Shown here: positions 45,690-57,554 of the stretch, one piece after another | Position numbering within the stretch: the stretch's first letter is position 1 | How the letters are laid out: every line of letters starts with the position of its first letter | NCBI RefSeq assembly: GCF_011075055.1 | Contig: NC_058137.1 | Location: 20,383,463 to 20,447,462 of the forward strand | Direction: 5' to 3' | Origin: Mangifera indica | Taxonomy: Eukaryota > Streptophyta > Magnoliopsida > Sapindales > Anacardiaceae | Length of the DNA: 64,000 nt | Notes under the pieces: model-generated | What the model was told of the DNA's origin: nothing | The model's database searches: none | The model's input: the letters and a program-made list of their open reading frames with translations, nothing else | Position numbers and translations under genes: made by a program

Positions 45690-47177
45690 TCAAGGCCTCC
45701 ATGCACTCGCCCAAACCACCTTCTGCTCTTTCCACAACAAGAATATTCCAGCATCCGGGCACTGTGCCATTGACCAGCCTTCCTTGTACCTCCTCAACAA
45801 GGCGCGTATGTCATCACACACTTCATCGCTCAGCATGCTAGGGATAAACCCTGCTGCATGGAGACGTTGCGACCAGCGCGTGGACGACTCTCTCCGTTCG
45901 ATCGATTCCGATGGTTGACACGCCACTAGGTCCACCATTGCACGGCCGGCTGCCCGCTCAAGCATCAATCTTTCATTGCTTGTTCTTGAGAAACTTTCAT
46001 CTAATGACTCAAAATAAACCCTAAACCATCTGACACATTCTTCAAAACCCTTAAGAAATTCAAAGCCATCACTACCCATATCAAGATCGGCTTCTTCTTC
46101 AACAACAGTGATTATTCTTGGTTGTAGTCTTCTTAAACTTGATATCAGAATATCTCTACGATTATCAACGGCTTTGATTGTATGGAAAGCACCAATACAG
46201 TTTATAGCTAGAGCTTCATCTTTTCTGATATCTAGTTCAGCTAAATTTAGATCAGATAAATCACCAACATGATAAATAACATTGAATTTAAAAGGCACAC
46301 CCATAAGCCTAGCAAATTTTTCCATTCGGTTACCTATTTCTGTCATTACTTTTTGCACAGTGACTAAACTTCCACCACCAGTGGATTTTGTAGCCACAAC
46401 AGTGGTTAGCCTCAGGTGCGGGGTCTCGTCCGTACGAGTGGCTAGGGCTTCGAGAAAAGTAGGCCATTGTGTGCAATATGTATTACTAATATCGATGATA
46501 TGTAAATTGTTTTCACCTTCAAAAGCTTCCATAATTGCACCATTACAAGCTACATGACCAAAAGTAGTCCAAGGACTTACCTCTTGAAACTTCAATACCA
46601 TTTTTCTTGTTGACTCAAAAGAGCAAGTTTTTTCCGAAGCAGAAGCTAAAGTACGGTAACACCGTTCTCCAGAATCCGTCATGCGACTAAACAAGGCTTG
46701 AAGAAAGTAGGAAGCGAGCTTTTGATCGGTGTCACCATAGGGTGAGCTGAGTTCGTTGAGCATCCACATCAATTGCTGAACGCGAGCACTGTTTTTATCG
46801 GCAATAGCGCGTGCAGTTTCGAGGAGAATATTGGTAGCCCAGTGAGAAGAGAATTCGAAACTGAGGTCACAAGCAGGAGAGAAAGAGAAGTCAGTGGGCT
46901 CAAAAGGTTGATGGGTAGGGGTGCTAGTGTTAGTGGTGCTGGCGGTGGCTGTTGTGGTGGTGTTAGAAGGGTGGGGTTGATGATAAGGATAGTAGTGTTT
47001 GGAAGAAGACGAGGAGAAGTCTTCTTCATCCATGAAATCATTGAAGCATTCTTCGTCTTCTTGCTGGTAGTGATTGTTGTGGTTGTTTTGTCTGGAGGAT
47101 CTAGAGCTACTTGAGGTTCTGCTAGAGTTGAAAGATTGATCGGATTGGAGACTAACAAGTCTAAACAAAGTATCCAT
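45690..47177 (-). CDS. SHR: SHORT-ROOT-like GRAS transcription regulator
   Basis: This is an intronless 495-residue GRAS protein. The N-terminus [19 protein letters not shown] is the SHORT-ROOT signature. A low-complexity region rich in Ser, Asn, His, Gln and Thr follows to about residue 95. Next come leucine repeat I (about 105-190, [18 protein letters not shown]), the VHIID core as [20 protein letters not shown] (about 225-245), the [18 protein letters not shown] region and the SAW motif ending [14 protein letters not shown]. Arabidopsis SHR has 531 residues. There SHR is made in the root stele, moves to the endodermis and with SCARECROW specifies that layer. The reading frame is undamaged. 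It stands alone, with no neighbour in the same pathway. Confidence 0.97.
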   Translation of the reverse strand: MDTLFRLVSLQSDQSFNSSRTSSSSRSSRQNNHNNHYQQEDEECFNDFMDEEDFSSSSSKHYYPYHQPHPSNTTTTATASTTNTSTPTHQPFEPTDFSFSPACDLSFEFSSHWATNILLETARAIADKNSARVQQLMWMLNELSSPYGDTDQKLASYFLQALFSRMTDSGERCYRTLASASEKTCSFESTRKMVLKFQEVSPWTTFGHVACNGAIMEAFEGENNLHIIDISNTYCTQWPTFLEALATRTDETPHLRLTTVVATKSTGGGSLVTVQKVMTEIGNRMEKFARLMGVPFKFNVIYHVGDLSDLNLAELDIRKDEALAINCIGAFHTIKAVDNRRDILISSLRRLQPRIITVVEEEADLDMGSDGFEFLKGFEECVRWFRVYFESLDESFSRTSNERLMLERAAGRAMVDLVACQPSESIERRESSTRWSQRLHAAGFIPSMLSDEVCDDIRALLRRYKEGWSMAQCPDAGIFLLWKEQKVVWASAWRP

Positions 47178-50100
47178 TTAACATGAAAGAAGCAACATCA
47201 AATATCAGTTTGTATCAAGTGAGAACGGTTATTTTTTGGGGGGGATTTGAACAGAAGGAAGAGGGTGATGTTTTTGAGTTTTAAACAGTGAAATTAGGAC
47301 AGGAGAAATGATTAAAGGAGGATCTTAAGATTGGATTTTAGTTTAAGTTTTTTCATTAACACAATATAAGAAAGCAGAAGATGGGAATCTTTTAGTAAAA
47401 TAGCAAAAACAGTGCTTCTCTTTTTGTGTAATCGATGAAGAATGAAGTGGGGTTGGGGTCTTCTTTTTCTAGATAGCTTATGCTTTTGGGATTCCTTTAT
47501 TTTTCTTTATATAAAATTACATTAAAGTATTAGGTAAAAACTGACTAACATATATTGGGTTCTCCGATAGAAATAGCTAGGAAAGTTAGAAAAGAGCTGC
47601 GGTTTTAGAAATAGAATTGGGTCTGACAAAAGACGAAAGAGGATAAAAAAAGGCAAAAAAGAAAACAAGGGCAAATGGGTTAGTGGGTTAGCTTTTCATT
47701 GATATAATAAGAGTTTTAGTGGGAGCAGGCGTGCCAACTGGGTTTATTGTATGTAAAGAAAGAGAAAAAGAAAGAAATGAGTAAAGCTGCCGGCGTGCCT
47801 CATCATAATCAAACCCACCATGGCCATCACCTCAACACAACTAATTCACATTCCTTGCCTCCTCATCCCTTTCCAAACTCTGTCAAAATTTCCCTTACTT
47901 TTTCCCCCTTTTCTATACAAAAATACACCAATCCATACATTGAATGTTGTCAATTATTTCATTTTATAATCTTCTGTTCTAATACCAAAATCTGTCCCTT
48001 CTCTAAGTTCTAGGGCATGCTTTCTCCACTTTTCGTTTTCCCCCTATCTATCACTAATCAAACTTTTCCCTAATATATATAATCTCTCCCACCACAACTA
48101 CAAAACTAGGCCATTACTCTAGATACCACAATGCCATTTATGGCTTGGTCTCCTCCATCCCACTTGAGTATGCACCTCTTTTAGCCTATCTTCCTAGCTA
48201 GTGTTAAGTTGGTTCAACATGATTGCCACCACAAACCAACATGAGTGTCCATTGTCTCTATTTTGTTGTCCTCAAGCTCCACCTTTTAATTCTCTTTAGA
48301 AAAAGAATCTATAGTCATCCTTTCATACATTTATCATTCACATTCTGCAAGTCAACCGATTCCTTTGTAACTCTCTGAATGAATGGTTATAAGGTCATAT
48401 ATATATTGTTGGATGACATCATAGCTCCATGTGCTGGTTTCTTCTTTGTTTTGAAAGAATATTATGGTTTTCGGATATTCATGTTTCCTATTGAACTTTG
48501 TTTTTGTTTTTCTCCATTAGTCATTCGGAAGAATTCAATGTTTGGACTGTTTGTTCTTTGTAATCGATAACCTGTTTGAGGTAGTTTTTCTTAGGATTCA
48601 GGAGAGCGCATTATATTGGTCCCGCATCTTCCAATTTTCCCAAGTATTATATTATATCCAATTGTTGTGGATGAAAGGGATATTGGGTCACTCAACTGCC
48701 AAAAATTCTTTTAAATTTTTTCTCTTTGAAGGATTCCAATTCCCAAGGACCACAGGCAAAAATATTGTTTATTTGGTTATGCATATCATTCAAAATAATG
48801 TATTATTCTATGATGTTAATTGCATACATACTCAATATTATTAGTACATTAAAAAACCAAAAGACTTAGACTTTCAAGGCTTAAATTAAGGAATGTTCGA
48901 TGGTGTTCTGGGTTGTTAGCTTAATTGCTTTTAATCAGGATTATTAAATTAAAATGTTTAGATGAAATGTCACTGCCTCAACCATAATAGAAATTCTGAT
49001 TAGGAACTTATTTTTAATTTATATTATATATATGTGCACCTAGCTTGGTGGGGCTAATTATTCTTATTCTAATCATAAACAGTAGATAATGAAATTCTTC
49101 CATTGACAAAAATGATTAATGAGAAATCAAAATGTTACGATCAATCAAGAGAAGAAAGAAATTAAACTGCATCAGTTTGGAAAGTAATTGTGGGGTTAGA
49201 AAATTCAGATATATGGTCCTTGCCAAGAACTTTTATATATCCATGTCTTTATTTCTCTTCACCTTTGCTTGAATTGACTGCAAGTCTGCTACAGGAACCC
49301 CACCTCCCTATATAGCAGAAATGATTATTAGCTGACCTGCAGAAATAACGTTTTCAATGGAGAATCAATTGGCAAAATCATTGAGGTGGCTTGATGGTCT
49401 CAACCCATTAACCACTTGTTTCTTGACTGACTGCAGTCGGACTTTTTTAATCAACTGATGATGTTAGGAGAGGTCCTACATTTAAGGCTTAATCAGAGTA
49501 GTTAACCTAATTATAATGTAAATAAATTAATTAAGATATCTTTTCTTAGCTATGTCACACACAACAAAAAATTGAGACCCGTGATTGGATTTAGCGGCAT
49601 GATGAAGGCTGGAGCATATTCAACTTAAAGCAAAAAGAAGTGACGAAAATTTTGCAATGTTTGGGTTACTGAATATAAAGTAATTTCTAGGAGGAGAATG
49701 AGTTTCTTTAATGGTGATAACTTGAATGACAAAACTAATGGGGTGGCCATGATCATAATAATTCACTCCGAGGAAAAGCCAAGCCTAATAAAAGTGCAAT
49801 CGTGTATTGGTGGTCCTATGTACATACTCAGGATGATGCTCATGTTAGAGTGAAAGGAAGTAGCTTCCTTCCGACTTCGCACTGACTGGCGTAACCAATT
49901 GCGTTGCTTGTACGTCACACAACGACAGCATGAATGAGTAGAGAAACAAAACACTTGACTCATTTAGTGGGCCAAAAGTGTGTGAGTTTATGCATGCTTC
50001 TGCCGAATATATGAAAATTATCCTTGCAAAGCCTCTTGATGCAGGACACTGAAGAAGATTTTACGTGGATATGATTCCCAGCAGAATAATAACATCATAT

Positions 50101-50814
50101 CATATGATCAATTTCTTTTGGATTCTATACACTCTGTATGTTCCTTGGAAGATTAGGTAAAAAACTTTATATTTACACCGACAGCTGAGGTGTTGCTTGT
50201 CTAGTACAAAAAAGAATATGTTAAGAACTGAATTACCATCTATTTTTCACGTTTCTGCGGAGAGAGGGATTGATTGATTTAACTCATCTTTTCTACATGG
50301 AAAATCCTATTGTCAATAGCATTCGCCTAATAAACAATTCTGCAAATACACCAAATTGCAAGGAAACCAGAACCCAGATGGGCCTTTCAAGTTCTAAAGT
50401 ATCCAAGCAGCAGCCATCACTCATCAGTTCAGTTAATACCAGACTTTGTCCACACAAGAAAGACAGACAGAAAGAGTAGAAGTGGAACCAGCTGGAGGGT
50501 ACAGAAAATACAGTTTCTAAAAGTAACTGATCAGACACCCTTCAGTTATTCTGTAAATTGGAGGGAGAAAGAGAAACCAACAAAGGCCCAAACGCCTAGG
50601 AACTCCACACCTACTTCTCTTTAATTGAAAAAGAAGAGTCATAAATTATTTACACAATGAAGGTGTACAAAATAAAACACCTGAAAATGAAAAAATGCTA
50701 CCGCCTTTTCTGTTTTATTATTCCTTAGCTTAAAAATTATGTTACAATACTGGAGAATACCAGTGCAATAGTATTCACCGTCCAAAAATGTGGTACAAGA
50801 TTTGATAAATCTCC
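47178..50814. other. SHORT-ROOT upstream region and intergenic DNA
   Basis: About 3.6 kb without a supported gene. Bases 47178-47550 are the likely promoter and leader of SHORT-ROOT, read leftwards. A TATA-like run (TATATAAAA inverted, near 47508) is possible but weak. Bases 47750-50800 contain several short open frames with no domain or splice support. No tRNA, rRNA or transposon ends were recognised. Confidence 0.5.
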
Positions 50815-51015
50815 CCACCCAGAAAAATCTTTAATTTCTCCTGTTGAAACTCCCACTTTCCTTTTCTTAGCCACGGTAATTGCAGTCAAAACTCTGAAAT
50901 CTGCAGCCGATTCAATTTGTGCATTCCTTGATTTCAATTACTTCCCCACACCACCACCACCACCACCAATTACTCCAGTTTCTGTTGCTTCCGCACCCGG
51001 ATTGCTATACCATGA

Positions 51016-51223
51016 TAAAGGCCTGATCACAAAGGTGTATTTTCGTAGGCCCAAAAAGAAGGAAGTGGGAGATGGTCCAGTGGAAAAAAGAGAAGGTGAT
51101 CCAAAGAAGCCCTCAGCTGAAGATTCAGAGAGCAGTGATGAGGAGGGCAATCTGGGAATCAAGGAAGCTGCACTGGAACAAAATGATCTTGTCCATCTAG
51201 TTGGTACAGATGGCAGCATGTGA
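51016..51223 (+). pseudogene. Captured 3' coding end of an unidentified gene
   Basis: Within the insertion, the + strand reads KGLITKVYFRRPKKKE, an acidic serine-rich tract (SAEDSESSDEEGN) and ends DLVHLVGTDGSM before TGA. Composition looks like real coding sequence for a charged C-terminal tail. The following 450 bp look like a 3' untranslated region. There is no start or upstream exon here. I do not recognise the parent gene. Confidence 0.5.
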
Positions 51224-51685
51224 GGTGGCAGAGGAGAGAATTCTGTTAGGGACTTCACACCCTTTATAAGGCAGAAAAAGAAGGAGAAAAGCAGGACTTT
51301 TATTCTGGAGAATTTGTTATTTGTTGGCAAAGTAGACAGGGAGAGGACTGGCTCTCGAATTCCAGTACTAGTTTAGTTGTTATAAGTGTCATTGTTATTT
51401 TTCTGCTTGCTTTTCCTTTATTTGGAGAATTATGAACACTGGAAGTGAAACATGTTATTGCTGTCATGGATTAATGAAATGAGCTGCAGTTTCCTTATTA
51501 TTTCTTGCATTAGTTAGCATTATTTGCTTGTTTGGTTGAGTGAAAAGTGCTGGTGTTGCTTGTTGGATGATAATATTGGAGTCTGCTGTTAGTTAAAATA
51601 GAACAGGTGTTCTGCTGTGGGAAGAGTTCATAGGATTGGATTCAAAGTTTGTAAAGGAAACCTGCCAACTTGCCAGGTTCCTAAC
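51016..51685 (+). mobile_element. 670-bp insertion in CYP65 last exon with 9-bp duplication
   Basis: ATACCATGA occurs at 51007-51015 and again at 51686-51694. On the minus strand the exon reads DKVGSWY up to the second copy and (W)YSNPGAEATETG from the first. The 670 bp between therefore interrupt one exon, and 9 bp were duplicated. A 9-bp duplication is typical of Mutator-like elements, but I see no matching inverted ends (TAAAGGCCTG and GTTAGGAACC). The insert carries the + strand end of another gene: an acidic/basic coding stretch to a stop at 51221-51223, then 3'-UTR-like text. It may be a non-TIR MULE or a repair-filler insertion. Confidence 0.75.
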
Positions 51686-53625
51686 ATACCATGAGCCAAC
51701 CTTATCCTGATACACACCAGGAAAAAGATCAGCTAGTATATTGGAAATACATAATAGCAAATGATATTCAAAAGAATCCTGAAACAAACTTTATCTTCAT
51801 CCTCAGCATTTTCCTCTTCTTTGGCCTTCTCTTCCTCTTCTTCATCCAGTTCCGAGTAAGGATTGACAAACACCGTTACGCCGGTTATCTTAATCTCCTA
51901 CTCAAATGATAGAAAAAGAACATACAAATGAGGGCAGGATTCAATAATTTAATTTAAGTCAACTAATTTATCATTAAGGCAGAGTCCAGCAACTAATTTG
52001 ATCACAACATACTAAAGTATCTTCATATAAATCATGAACTTTGTATTTCTAGATACACAACATTGAATTACAATGAAGCTAGTTTGATGATTGACCTTCC
52101 AGATAACCTATGTTACCAAATTATATACTGATTCATAAGCCAATATTAGCCAAAATTCAGAAAGCATAGAGAAGCACTAATATAAACAGAAGTCCTGCCT
52201 CCCAAAAAGATCATATTCTAAATACACACTGCATGTATCATAGTCATTGACAAACATTTAATTGTAAACAAAAAGCAGTAAAAACTAGATACAGATTTAG
52301 AATATATGTAGTTCTGGAGAGATTAATGCAGAAGATAGAACTCACCTGAGGTTGGTCATTGTCATCAACAGGAACCCCTTCTCCATTGCTGCCAATGTAG
52401 TCAAACCACCAACAACTCCTACAAAAACTGTATGTTTGAAAATTAAATGACTTGCAGATTTATACAAAATGAAAAACTGGGAATCATTTGCGTGTGGGCC
52501 ACTGTTTGCCATACTAACAACACCCCTTCCAGAGTGAAACAACTTGGAGTTCACTTCATCTTTGAAGGGCTTTCCCAATATAGATTCACCTCCTCTTCCA
52601 GTACCAGTAGGATCGCCACCCTAAATAAGAAAATTCAAACAGTGGTACACAATAAAATTTTACTAATATGAACTGTTGCAAAGAAACAAACTCCTTTATA
52701 ACAGCCCCGCTCGCAGAGTGTAATGAAATTCTCACATGTTCTCGGAATTATGTCACAGTGGAGCTCAATATTTAAATCACCATGTGTTGTATGAAGTTGA
52801 CCATAGCCTATCTTTTGGGGATTTTTCTCAACTTTGACATACTTAAACTCATTTTTGGTGACAGGATCATATGAGATTAATGTGAAGGACCGTGATGCAG
52901 CACCCATCGTAAACCTTCTGGTTGAAACTGAAGGTTTTTCAGCAATAAGCCCAGTCCTCGGCCTTTGTATTAAGACACACAATTGCCTATTGTAGTTTCT
53001 GACGCTTTTACAACTCACAGTAATGTGCTAATAATGACCAAGAAAATCAGAACTTCTGCCTTGACACGGATATCATCAACCTTTCTTAAAAGTTCACAAA
53101 ATCCGGAACTTGGGGCTGCTGCAGGGGTCAGTAGAATATTCAAGCAGATCACTACAAGAGATTTATAAGTCCATAATTCAACAACTCAACTCATCGATGT
53201 CCAAGCAACAAAACAAAGTGCATACAGAAGTAAAAATAACAGTCCACTCCGTTGGATTACACTAAACTTAAAACCAAAATAATCAAAACCTGTTTAACTC
53301 AAATTAATAAAAAATTTTAAAAATAAAATAAAAACTCACATCATGTCGAATACGGTGCCATCGGCTGTACACACAGGATCCTCAAATGGCGTAAGCGAAA
53401 GCCTGCACTAAAAAGTATCCAATCAAACATAACCACATGTTCGTGTGCGTAAATGCATAGAGAAAGTGACGGCGAGTGGGTAAGTAAGGCGTACGCGCAG
53501 AAATGGAAGCGGAGGCGTTTGAAGGGAGTACGGATTTCTTTGCGCTTGGTGCCGCCCCATTCACTGACCCACTCTGTTCTGGTTATGAACATTCGGTCCT
53601 TGCTGTGTTGTTTCTTCCTACAGCA

Positions 53626-55685
53626 TCTCTATCCGATTTACAATAAAAAAGCATTGACGCTATTAGCTTTGTTGAATTAGGGTATTCTGTGTTCCGTTAA
53701 TGTAATTTTACGAGGGTTGAATCGGTTGACAGTCTGTGACGGTGAATTCGCCGCCGACGATGTCTGTGGCTGCAAGAGATGAAATGTCGGAATTATCTTT
53801 TGTTTGTAAAAAGCCCAATTAAAGCCCATCCATGGACTTTTAACTACCCCAAAGAGTTGTAATGGGCCCAAATACCATTATGCGTGAGTCGCTAAATGGA
53901 CTCCTTATCCAAGTTTATTTCATAACAAATTGGCCGAAGGACTTTATCCCATCCAAAGCTTCCTAAGTTTCCAACTATTATTTTTCAAAAATTTAAATAC
54001 CCATCTATCTATTAATTTTTACAGGTATTATCATAGATAAAATTATTATTTCAAAATTTTATTTTAAAAAATAATAATTTATCTTCATTTCTCATCTTAT
54101 TTTTTAAAACTAACAATTTTTTTCTTAACTTAATTTTAAAACATTATTTTTTCACCCATATTATCTAAGGTTTCTAGGGTTAACATCGCCCTCTCAAAAT
54201 TCAAAACATTACATTTATACATCTAAAAAAGTCATTCCCTTTTTCCAACATTTTTTCTTCCTAGTGATTCACTCCAGCGCATTGTCAACCCCACAACCGA
54301 CGCCTTCTATCCCTCTCTAGTGGTTTTTCAATGTAAAAATCCTCAAATTTTTGACCAAAATGATCAAATGTGTCACAACCAATCTATGCACAACACAAAA
54401 ATCTGTGCATCGATCAACTCACAAATTAGTTGAACGATGTTACATGAATGACATCAAGATTCATGCGATATCATCTAACTGATCCATGTGTCATGCAAAG
54501 ATCAATTTCAACAAATTTGATTATTTAAATCAAATTTTTGATAGTTTTCATACCAAAGAACCACAGAGGAGAGAGAGAATATGTCAATTGTGAGGTTGAT
54601 AACATGTCGAAATAAATCATCACGAAGAATGGTCATCAAAAAAAGGGATAAATTTTTTGATGGTGTAAATACAATGTTCTAAACTTTGAAGAAGCGGTTG
54701 TTAACCCTAAAATATATTAATCCTAAGAACCTTAAATGATGGGGGTAAAAAAGTAATTTTTTAAAATAAAGTTAAGAAAAAATTGTTAGTTTTAAAAATT
54801 AAAGAGGGAATTGAAGATAAATTATTATTATTTCTTTAAATAAAATTTTAAAATAATGATTTAATTTTTAATAATAATGATAAAAATTATTAAATAAATA
54901 AGTATTTAAATTTTTAAAGATAAGATGGGAAAACGTCTGCAATACCGTAGTGGAAGTAAGACTTTATAATGAATTCGTGCCGCAAAACAAACCAAATGTA
55001 TTGGGAGTGTGTGTATCCATATATACACTGTTCAAGTACAGAACAGTGTTTACCGTAGTCCACACGAAGAAAGGGATGTGAAACGCATTCTAATACAGAA
55101 GCAAGTGAATGAGACGCCTGCCTTCATCAATTGCAAAATTTTGAAGACAATAATAATCAAACAATATAAATTATTAATTTAAAAGGGTATTTTCATAATT
55201 ATATTAAAAAGGTTAAATCAGTAATTTACAATTAAATTAAAAAAAATCAAGTTAATGGATGTAATTTTGTTAATAGACTAAACCTTGTTGGGTAAAAATA
55301 AATCTATTGGCCTTTCTTTTAGATTGCATAACATAGTGCCTTGAATTTGATATAATTCAATTATTTATTTATTTATTTATTTATACACCATTTGATTGCA
55401 AAAGGTATCCTCGATTATTCACCAAATTACTATTTTATTTACATTTTAACTCCTCTGCAATACTTGAGATAAAATTGTCTGGATAACGTCTTAGATTATT
55501 GTGGGATTTACTTCCCTGTTTCTTGGAGTTGGAGGTGTTAACTGGGACGTGGCGGCCGAGATTGAGGGATTAAAAAGCCAACTGGATTGCGCGGGCTTCG
55601 CTCTTTCTATATTGGATCGGGCATTTAGGCCTCTCATGACCTGAGGTCAAGTTATAAGGGATGCAGAATAGAGTAGCACAAAAAT
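53626..55685. other. Intergenic DNA with a decayed MULE-like element
   Basis: No supported gene. Bases 53932 to about 54938 form a palindromic element listed separately. Bases about 55370-55390 hold a short TTTA microsatellite. The rest is unremarkable AT-rich DNA with a slightly GC-richer stretch at 55530-55600. Confidence 0.5.
53932..54938. mobile_element. MULE-like element, GGCCAAAAGAC family, decayed
   Basis: The left end GGCCGAAGGACTTTATCCCA matches the ends of the element at 56631-57545. The right end, inverted, is GCAGACGTTTTCCCATCTTA, a decayed version. The arms (about 53980-54200 and 54690-54930) are inverted repeats sharing AATTTAAATAC, AACTAACAATTTTTTCTTAAC and AGGGTTAAC. No intact 9-bp duplication was found. 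Confidence 0.6.
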
Positions 55686-56167
55686 TAGAAGTGTTCAAAA
55701 TTATCCGGTAACTGAATTAAACCAATTTTTAATTTCAAAAATAAGTTATTCAAAAAATCGGTTCAGATATCAATTTAAAAATATATATAAAACAAATTTT
55801 CGGTTCGGATATCGGTTCAAAAATATTTATAAACCGAATTTTCGGTTCGGTTACTGGTTTACCTAATTTTCAAAATCAGTTAACCGAATCGAACCAATTT
55901 TTAAAAAATTGAATAAAATATTAATAAAATATTGAATATATTTTCAAAAAAATAAAAAAATAAAAAAAATGATAATTTTTTGAAATTCGGTTTCAAAATC
56001 AGTTAATCAAAATTTCGGTTTGGTTAATTGATATTTTCGGTTCGATTCAAAATTGGTTAATCTTTAAATCGATTTAGTTTCGGTTCATGATTTTTTTCAA
56101 ACCGAAAATTCTGTTCGATTCAAAAAAATTATAAAATGGTTCAATTAACCGGTTTTGAACACTACTA
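55686..56167. mobile_element. hAT-like MITE with 8-bp duplication
   Basis: The 482-bp element is flanked by ACAAAAAT (55678-55685) and ACAAAAAC (56168-56175), 7 of 8 identical. The ends read TAGAAGTGTTCAAAATT and, inverted, TAGTAGTGTTCAAAACC. The interior is full of CGGTTCGGTT and AACCGAA words on both strands, giving a long imperfect hairpin. It has no coding capacity. Confidence 0.8.
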
Positions 56168-56388
56168 ACAAAAACAGATGGGAATAAATTATTTATATAT
56201 TTAAAAATAGATATATAATATTATTTATTTGATCATTTTTATAGAAATAAAATTTATTAAAAGATTTAATCGAAATAATTAACATATTTATAAATTCTTA
56301 TTTGTAATATATAAGAATCATAAGGAGGGAAAAAATATGGGGTTTAAAAATCACTTCCATTTTCTACTAATTATGATGTGTGTAGTAA

Positions 56389-56560
56389 GAGCAATACTAT
56401 ATGTATCCACTTTGGATACACAAATATATACACACTCATATGTGTCATCATATGGTTGGTTATTGTTTTATTCTTAATTCAAAATCATCCAATCACATGA
56501 TGACACATATAAATGTGTACATATTTGTGTATCCAAAATGGGTACACATAGTTTTATTGG
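56389..56560. mobile_element. 172-bp palindromic MITE, copy 2, with perfect 8-bp duplication
   Basis: TGTAGTAA flanks the element on both sides (56381-56388 and 56561-56568). The arms are inverted repeats of about 75 bp sharing TTTGGATACACAAATAT and ATGTGTCATCAT. The ends are GAGCAATACTATATGTAT and, inverted, CCAATAAAACTATGTGTAC. An 8-bp duplication suggests the hAT superfamily. A decayed relative is at 45119-45289. Confidence 0.88.
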
Positions 56561-56630
56561 TGTAGTAAAGAGATTTGGACATAATTTTCTAGATCATAAA
56601 ATCCAGTTTAATGAAATAACAAATATGATA

Positions 56631-57545
56631 GGCCAAAAGACTAATTCCCACCCAAGGTTTAGTCCAATCCTAAACTCCCACCTATTAAGTTTTGAAAACT
56701 CAAACACCTACTTTTTAACTATTAAAGTTAACAAAATCTGTTAGTTTGAATGGTATAATTGTCATTTCATATTTAATATTAAAATAAAATAAAATTTCAT
56801 TTTTTTCCCTCCCAAAATTTAAAAATTAACAAATTTTTTGTAATTCTAAGCTTTAAAAACTTCACTTTTCCCCCTTATTAGGGTTAATTGAAAATTTTAA
56901 CACATTTTCTGACAACAAAATTGCTTTGACCACTTTCTTCAAGAACGACGATAGATAGCCCAATGCTCTATCTCTCTCTGTTGGAGTAACGAATTATCGT
57001 TGATTCGTAAGAAGGTGAATCCAACCAATTCGTCTTTTACTTCATCTTACAAATCTAGTCGATTCATCTCTCTAACGTTCGAATTGTGAAAGCCTAGATG
57101 AAGACAGGCTGACTTCCATGACTCTAAAGTTGATAATGTCAGATGATTGCGCCCATTGTAGAATCAAAGCATGGGTTGACGAAGTGCATGACCCATGCTC
57201 GATTTGATGATTCTTCGATCGTCATTCTTCAGGGAGAGCACCAAAGAAGAAGATGGGTGGGGAGCCGAAGTTGGCTAGCAATGGAGAAGGTAGCTAAAGA
57301 AGACAATAAAATAAACCCAAGAGGGAAAAAGTAAAGTTTTTAAAACTTAAGATTAGGAAAATTTTGTTAGATTTTAAAATTTATGATGAAAAAGAAATAA
57401 AATTTTATTTTTTTAATATTAAATGTTAAATAACAATTATACCTTCTAAACTAACAAATTTGATAATTTTAATAGTTGACGAATATGTATTTGAGATTTT
57501 AAAATTTAACGGATAAAAATTTGGGTGAAAATAAGTCTTTCGGCC
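56631..57545. mobile_element. Non-autonomous Mutator-like element, GGCCAAAAGAC family
   Basis: The 915-bp element is flanked by AATATGATA (56622-56630) and AATATCATA (57546-57554), 8 of 9 identical. The ends are GGCCAAAAGACTAATTCCCA and, inverted, GGCCGAAAGACTTATTTTCA. The long imperfect inverted arms carry CCCTTATTAGGGTTAATTG-like text. The centre (about 56950-57310) is less AT-rich, with GACGAAG words, and may be captured genic sequence. There is no transposase. Relatives are at about 37100 and 53932. Confidence 0.85.
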
Positions 57546-57554
57546 AATATCATA

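Larger units (their letters stand above)
50815..53625 (-). pseudogene. CYP65: CYP65/PUB49-type cyclophilin (U-box PPIase), decayed
   Basis: Recognisable minus-strand exons are in order. 53592-53495 begins MFITRTEWVSEWGG and is preceded by KKQHSKDR codons without an ATG. 53402-53340 encodes PFEDPVCTADGTVFD. About 52995-52690 encodes MGAASRSFT to CERGCYKG. 52620-52346 encodes [13 protein letters not shown] to LAAMEK. 51897-51790 encodes VFVNPYSELDEEEEE. The last exon, from 51706, ends KKRKV...KDFSGW near 50815. Most of the U-box and middle (roughly 300 residues) and the FHRSIRNFM active-site exon are missing. A 1-base loss shifts the frame near 52367, TAA at 50938-50940 interrupts GVGK-LKSRN, and a 670-bp insertion splits the last exon. 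The intact family acts in the nucleus, in splicing-linked folding and ubiquitination. Confidence 0.88.

Noticed and set aside
46282..47114. Plus-strand frames opposite SHORT-ROOT
   Set aside because: They are shadows of the serine- and threonine-rich codons of the GRAS gene and have no domain or splice support.
47747..48844. Short open frames upstream of SHORT-ROOT
   Set aside because: Low-complexity or lysine/phenylalanine-rich translations typical of AT-rich non-coding DNA, without splice or domain support.
51007..51694. The 670-bp segment as an ordinary intron
   Set aside because: It begins and ends with a 9-bp direct repeat that includes exon codons on both sides. No acceptor precedes the second half of the exon, and the family is contiguous here as I recall.
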